A DNA stretch of 64,000 nt from Pacificoceanicola onchidii (GTDB taxonomy: Bacteria; Pseudomonadota; Alphaproteobacteria; Rhodobacterales; Rhodobacteraceae). The notes under the pieces are model-generated. The model did not search any database, was not told where the DNA came from, and saw only the letters and a program-made list of their open reading frames with translations. The position numbers were made by a program, and so were the translations under genes. Positions 62,115 to 64,000 of the stretch are shown here, piece after piece. The stretch lies in contig NZ_SRXY01000004.1 in the NCBI RefSeq assembly GCF_004804335.1, forward strand, positions 310,001 through 374,000, written 5' to 3'. Numbering within the stretch: position 1 is the stretch's first letter; each line of letters opens with the position of its first letter.

Positions 62115-62474
62115 ATGCGGTCTTTTCTATCGATCACGTCTGGTCTGTTCCTCTTCGCTGGTATGGCTTTCGCCGACCCGCCGGACATCATCGCCGTGGA
62201 TGCTCAGCGCCAGGGCACCGATTATCGGTTTTCAGTCACGCTCGCCCATCCGGACACAGGCTGGGATCACTATGCAGACGGCTGGCGCGTCGAGTTGGAA
62301 GATGGCACGGACCTAGGAACACGCGTTTTGGCGCACCCGCATGTGACCGAACAACCGTTTACGCGCAGCCTTGGTGGCATTCAAATCCCAACAGGTGTGA
62401 GCACCGTCTTTGTACGGGCGAAATGCTCTGACGATGGCTGGAATGAAGACCGCGTTGCCATCTCTCTGGAATAG
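62115..62474 (+). CDS. Small secreted protein of unknown function
   Basis: 119 residues. A signal peptide covers 1-20 (SITSGLFLFAGMAFA-DP). The mature part (FSVTLAHPDTGWDHYADGWRVELEDGTDLGTRVLAHPHVTEQPFTRSLGG) reads as a compact beta-sandwich with a conserved-looking H-P repeat (HPDTGWDHY; HPHV). I recognise no family. It is 36 bases after DUF599 and converges on pbpC (6-base gap). Confidence 0.7.
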   Translation: MRSFLSITSGLFLFAGMAFADPPDIIAVDAQRQGTDYRFSVTLAHPDTGWDHYADGWRVELEDGTDLGTRVLAHPHVTEQPFTRSLGGIQIPTGVSTVFVRAKCSDDGWNEDRVAISLE

Positions 62475-62480
62475 AGCGCC

Positions 62481-64000
62481 TTACCGAAGTTCCACAGACA
62501 CACGGCCCGATTGGCCTTTTGCATCAATAATCGACAAGGTCGTGAAACCCGCGCCAAGGCCAGATGCCGAGAACGCGTTGCCGCGCAACTCTGTGCTCAC
62601 AACAGCCCCATTCGCCAAGAGCGTGTAGGGCGGGGTTCCACCCCGCAGTTTGATCGGGATGTCTCCCTGAGCCGCCAACCGCGCCCCGTCGGGCGGGAAG
62701 GTCACTTGCAGGCTCGGCTGAGATTGGCTCTCACCAAACCGTTGCAGCGGTGCAGGCAGGGCAGCCCGGGATACCATCAACGTCTCCGGCGGCGGCGCTG
62801 GCAGAGGCGCCGGGCGCAGGCTGGCGCGGCCGAGCACTTCGAACAGCATTGGCGCCGCGAGATCGCCGCCAAAGGCACCCGGCACTGGCGTCCCGTCCGG
62901 CCTTCCAATCCAGACACCTGCCACATAGCGCCCGTTCCAGCCCAAAGCCCAGGCGTCGCGGTGCCCGTATGACGTGCCCGTCTTGTAAGCCACACGGCCA
63001 CGAGGGCCGGACTGCGGCGGCGGCATCAGACCGGCAAGCACATGCCCGACCTGCCAGGCAGACGCCCGGTTCATGATGCGCCCCAGCGGTTCTGCATCGC
63101 GGTCTTTCCGCCATCGCAGCGGTTTCGCCTGACCACCGCGCGCCATCGCGCCATAGAGCTGCACCATGTCTTCCAAGTTCACCCCAACACCGCCGAGCGA
63201 CAAAGCCAATCCCGGAGCACCGCCTTGCAGGCCGGGGTTCACCCCGGCTTGCCGCAGGGCAGACATGAGCTGCGCCGGACCGAGAGCTTCAGTCAGCCTG
63301 ACCACCGGAATGTTCAAGGACAGTTGAAGCGCCTGCCTGACAGCCACTTCGCCGCGAAACACGCCATCAAAGTTCTGCGGCGCGTAGGTGCCAAACTGGA
63401 CCGGCGTGTCGAGGATCAGGGTTTCGGGATGCACGAGCCCCCGGTCAAAGGCGAGCCCATATACAAGTGGCTTCAGTGTCGACCCGGGCGAGCGCAGCGC
63501 CTGTGTCATGTCCACAAAGCCCTGCCCTTCCGTGGCCGTGTAGCGCGGCGAGCCGATGGACGCGAGAATGTCGCCGCCTTCGATGTCAGCCAGAACGACA
63601 GCCATGGAGAGCCGCCTGTCGCGGCCCCGCATATAGGTTCGCGTCAGATCCTCCAATGCCAACTGCAACGCCCGGTCCAGCGTGAGATCATGCCGCCCCC
63701 CGGTCGATCCGACAGCCCGATCAGCCATATGTGGCGCGATCTGCGGCATTGGGTGACGGCCCAGCGGAGCAGGATCCGTCTGACCGGCCCGCGCCGCCTC
63801 CACCGAGATCACCCCGGCCTTCGCCATCCGCATCAAAACCCGATCCCGCGCGATCCGAGCGGCCTTCGGATGACGGTCCGGACGGCGGCTTTCCGGAGCC
63901 TGCGGGAGCGCGACCAGAAGCGCAGCCTCCGCCGGAGTCAGGCGGCGCGGTTCCTTGCCAAGCCAAACCAGAGACGCGGCGCGCAGCCCTTCGACATTGC
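62481..64000 (-). CDS. pbpC: Penicillin-binding protein 1C, 3' part
   Basis: The last 506 residues of a bifunctional peptidoglycan synthase; the start lies beyond the window. The end of the glycosyltransferase domain reads NVEGLRAASLVWLGKEPRRLTPAEAALLVALPQAP, and the frame is open through to base 64000. The transpeptidase has S-x-x-K in SPGSTLKPLVYG, S-x-N in SLNIPVVRL and KTGT in YKTGTSYGHRDAWALG. The PBP1C-type C-terminal domain follows (VTFPPDGARLAAQGDIPIKL). Likely periplasmic, anchored by an N-terminal segment outside the window. Confidence 0.93.
   Translation of the reverse strand, partial: NVEGLRAASLVWLGKEPRRLTPAEAALLVALPQAPESRRPDRHPKAARIARDRVLMRMAKAGVISVEAARAGQTDPAPLGRHPMPQIAPHMADRAVGSTGGRHDLTLDRALQLALEDLTRTYMRGRDRRLSMAVVLADIEGGDILASIGSPRYTATEGQGFVDMTQALRSPGSTLKPLVYGLAFDRGLVHPETLILDTPVQFGTYAPQNFDGVFRGEVAVRQALQLSLNIPVVRLTEALGPAQLMSALRQAGVNPGLQGGAPGLALSLGGVGVNLEDMVQLYGAMARGGQAKPLRWRKDRDAEPLGRIMNRASAWQVGHVLAGLMPPPQSGPRGRVAYKTGTSYGHRDAWALGWNGRYVAGVWIGRPDGTPVPGAFGGDLAAPMLFEVLGRASLRPAPLPAPPPETLMVSRAALPAPLQRFGESQSQPSLQVTFPPDGARLAAQGDIPIKLRGGTPPYTLLANGAVVSTELRGNAFSASGLGAGFTTLSIIDAKGQSGRVSVELR

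Noticed and set aside
1-64000. CRISPR array, insertion sequence, prophage or integron
   Set aside because: No regularly spaced repeats, transposase, integrase or phage structural gene was seen.

Overview
The window looks like chromosomal DNA of a marine Rhodobacteraceae (Roseobacter-type) alphaproteobacterium. I infer this from the GC-rich codon use, the gene orders (dnaK-dnaJ; lptC-lptA-lptB; glcD-glcE-glcF), a 59-residue CHCC zinc-finger protein of the complex I accessory type, a DUF1285 protein, a VPLPA-CTERM protein and a MoxR/DUF58/DUF4159 operon. I see no rRNA, tRNA, CRISPR array, insertion sequence or prophage, and no interrupted gene other than those cut by the window edges. Family names come from reading motifs and from recall, not from searches.

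Layout. 0-7 kb: a secreted PstS-like/OmpA fusion, dnaJ and dnaK behind a good sigma-32-type promoter, an AlkB repair dioxygenase, a secreted SH3 protein and an ABC-2 polysaccharide-export-type permease. 7.3-16.8 kb: a co-directional cell-surface polysaccharide cluster (cysQ, GT2, galU, galE, a GT4-type transferase, a PF13704-type transferase, a GT14-type transferase and a protein with two sulfotransferase domains). 16.8-18.7 kb: rtcB2-prfH, an RNA-ligase/release-factor pair for repair of damaged ribosomes, preceded by an unannotated 16-codon leader ORF and a hairpin. 18.8-22.6 kb: ptsN, hpf, lptB, lptA, lptC and an RNase D-like exonuclease. 22.6-23.5 kb: a 925-base stretch without a convincing gene. 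23.5-31.7 kb: an ExoY-like sugar transferase, an HTD2-type dehydratase, a VOC protein, an FMN reductase, an OmpA lipoprotein, an Ada-like alkyltransferase, the VPLPA-CTERM protein, nth, a PfkB kinase and an unusual subtilase. 31.7-39.7 kb: polA, two small proteins, an ABC ATPase, a HIT protein, a second GT14-type transferase divergent from a second sulfotransferase gene, and DUF1285. 39.8-49.0 kb: MoxR, DUF58, BatA/DUF4159, a GATase-like membrane protein, an ECF sigma factor and a vWA protein, all on the plus strand. 49.1-56.4 kb: a phytase/esterase-like secreted protein, a LysR/oxidoreductase divergent pair, hsp20, and a three-gene operon of secreted proteins including two trypsin-like proteases. 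56.5-64 kb: glycolate oxidase glcDEF with a small membrane protein inserted, a HemJ-like protein, DUF599, a small secreted protein and the 3' part of pbpC.

How genes work together. CysQ removes the PAP by-product of PAPS-dependent sulfation, so its position at the head of a cluster that ends in a double sulfotransferase suggests a sulfated surface polysaccharide; galU and galE supply UDP-glucose and UDP-galactose. RtcB2 rejoins cleaved RNA and PrfH releases peptides from damaged ribosomes. GlcDEF oxidises glycolate, a common algal exudate. The ECF sigma gene overlaps a vWA gene whose cytoplasmic N-terminus plus membrane anchor could serve as its anti-sigma factor.

The most interesting observations are the sulfation cluster and the matching second locus at 36.6-39.1 kb, the leader ORF and RNA structure before rtcB2-prfH, the shared C-terminal tail on the three proteins at 54.0-56.4 kb, and the possible sigma/vWA anti-sigma fusion.
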